A DNA stretch of 64,000 bases. It comes from Dugong dugon (taxonomy: Eukaryota > Chordata > Mammalia > Sirenia > Dugongidae). A model generated the notes under the pieces. It ran no database searches, was not told the DNA's origin, and saw only the letters and a list, made by a program, of their open reading frames with translations. The stretch spans positions 53,329,128-53,393,127 of the forward strand of contig CM057481.1 in assembly GCA_030035585.1 (NCBI GenBank). Reading direction: 5' to 3'. Shown piece by piece: positions 63,061 through 64,000 of the stretch. The position numbers and the translations under genes were made by a program. Positions within the stretch are counted from its first letter, which is position 1. The number at the start of each line of letters is the position of its first letter.

Positions 63061-64000
63061 ACGTTGAGATGATTATCTATCCATTGTATTCTAAATGACA
63101 AAAATAAATTAAATTTAGACCTTGGCATTTTTTTATTATGTGTTTCAAATGAGTATAATGCACACAGCCTTCTTTTTTAATTCAATACCTGAGGTTTCTT
63201 AAGAAACATGCCTGTTTCAGCTGCTGCTATATAGTCAGAAAATGGCAGGCTTTCTAGGATAGCCATGTTACAGTTGCTTGAAACAATGAACTGCAATCCA
63301 GACGTCCAGTTGTAACGCGGGATTGCTTTATGATGTACAGGGTTTATGATTTTTGTAGGTGTTCTTTCAAAAGAAGCTGCTGCTGTTTTGTTTTGTTGTT
63401 GTTGGTAGCAATTAAGAATGTTTTTCTTCTGTGCATGGATGCTCTAGAATATGCATTGAGGTAGGAGTTGGAAATCCTGGACTGTAGAGGGATGCCCCCC
63501 AGAATAAAGGTTAAGAGGCTCACAATAATGAGATTGGCATCCTGATTATATCTCTTCTTGGAGAAATAACAGGTTTACACTTAATCCTTAAAGTACACGT
63601 CCATTTTGACCCCCTGAAAACACAAGAGAACTTTATTACTCCAAGTTTATTTTACGTTTTTGTTTTGTTCTGAAATGGTTCATTAGCACTGATCTAAGAA
63701 ATGACAGTAATAATAGTGTTACTTATATAAAAAGTTACACAGCTTTTCAGTAGACACATCCATCAATTAAGTGTGCGGTACTAGAAACCAAAATTAATGA
63801 GGAAGATAGGTGTGTTAATGAAATAATCATAGTATAATCAATTTGACTGTTAAAAGTTGAAAAGCACTTCAGGAAGACGATAGGAATTCATAATTTATGT
63901 CTAAAAGTGATTAATAAAAACTATATTTAATAACAAAGCTATTTGTCATCATTTAAGCTTAAGCACAAAAATCATTCATTTTGTGGTTCGTGTTGTCATA

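Overview
The window is nuclear DNA from a placental mammal, almost certainly a paenungulate afrotherian and most likely an elephant. The evidence is about a dozen AfroSINE-type tRNA-derived SINEs, in both a long form and a short form lacking the middle block, plus an RTE/BovB-type LINE fragment, on a background of ancient MIR, L2, L1, hAT and MaLR-like repeats. A sirenian or hyrax cannot be excluded. There are no bacterial, phage or plasmid features. Nearly all the ATG-to-stop frames are chance frames in introns or repeats.

The only protein-coding gene recognised is FOXP1, on the + strand. Three consecutive internal exons are present (52096-52233, 53292-53381, 58758-58911), with good splice sites and one continuous reading frame. 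They encode most of the glutamine-rich region. The exons before and after (N-terminus; zinc finger, leucine zipper and forkhead domain) lie outside the window.

Layout: 1-40.2 kb is the large intron upstream of these exons and is dense in repeats. 40.2-41.3 kb is a CpG island with GC boxes and an inverted CCAAT box, a likely internal promoter. 41.3-52.1 kb is the rest of that intron and is almost free of recognisable repeats. 52.1-58.9 kb holds the three exons. 58.9-64 kb is the following intron. From about 39 kb to the end the only repeat recognised is one old L1 remnant, which suggests that insertions there have been selected against and that the interval is rich in regulatory sequence.

How the parts may work together (inference): the CpG island could start FOXP1 transcripts that join the 52096 exon and translate from its ATGATG pair, giving an N-terminally shortened FOXP1. 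The same exon can be read through its donor into a short proline-rich tail ending at a stop just before an AATAAA, a possible intronic-polyadenylation product. The second exon has tandem acceptors that could change the number of glutamines. No novel gene system was found. The points worth checking are regulatory and splicing features of FOXP1 and the nested history of the afrotherian retroposons.
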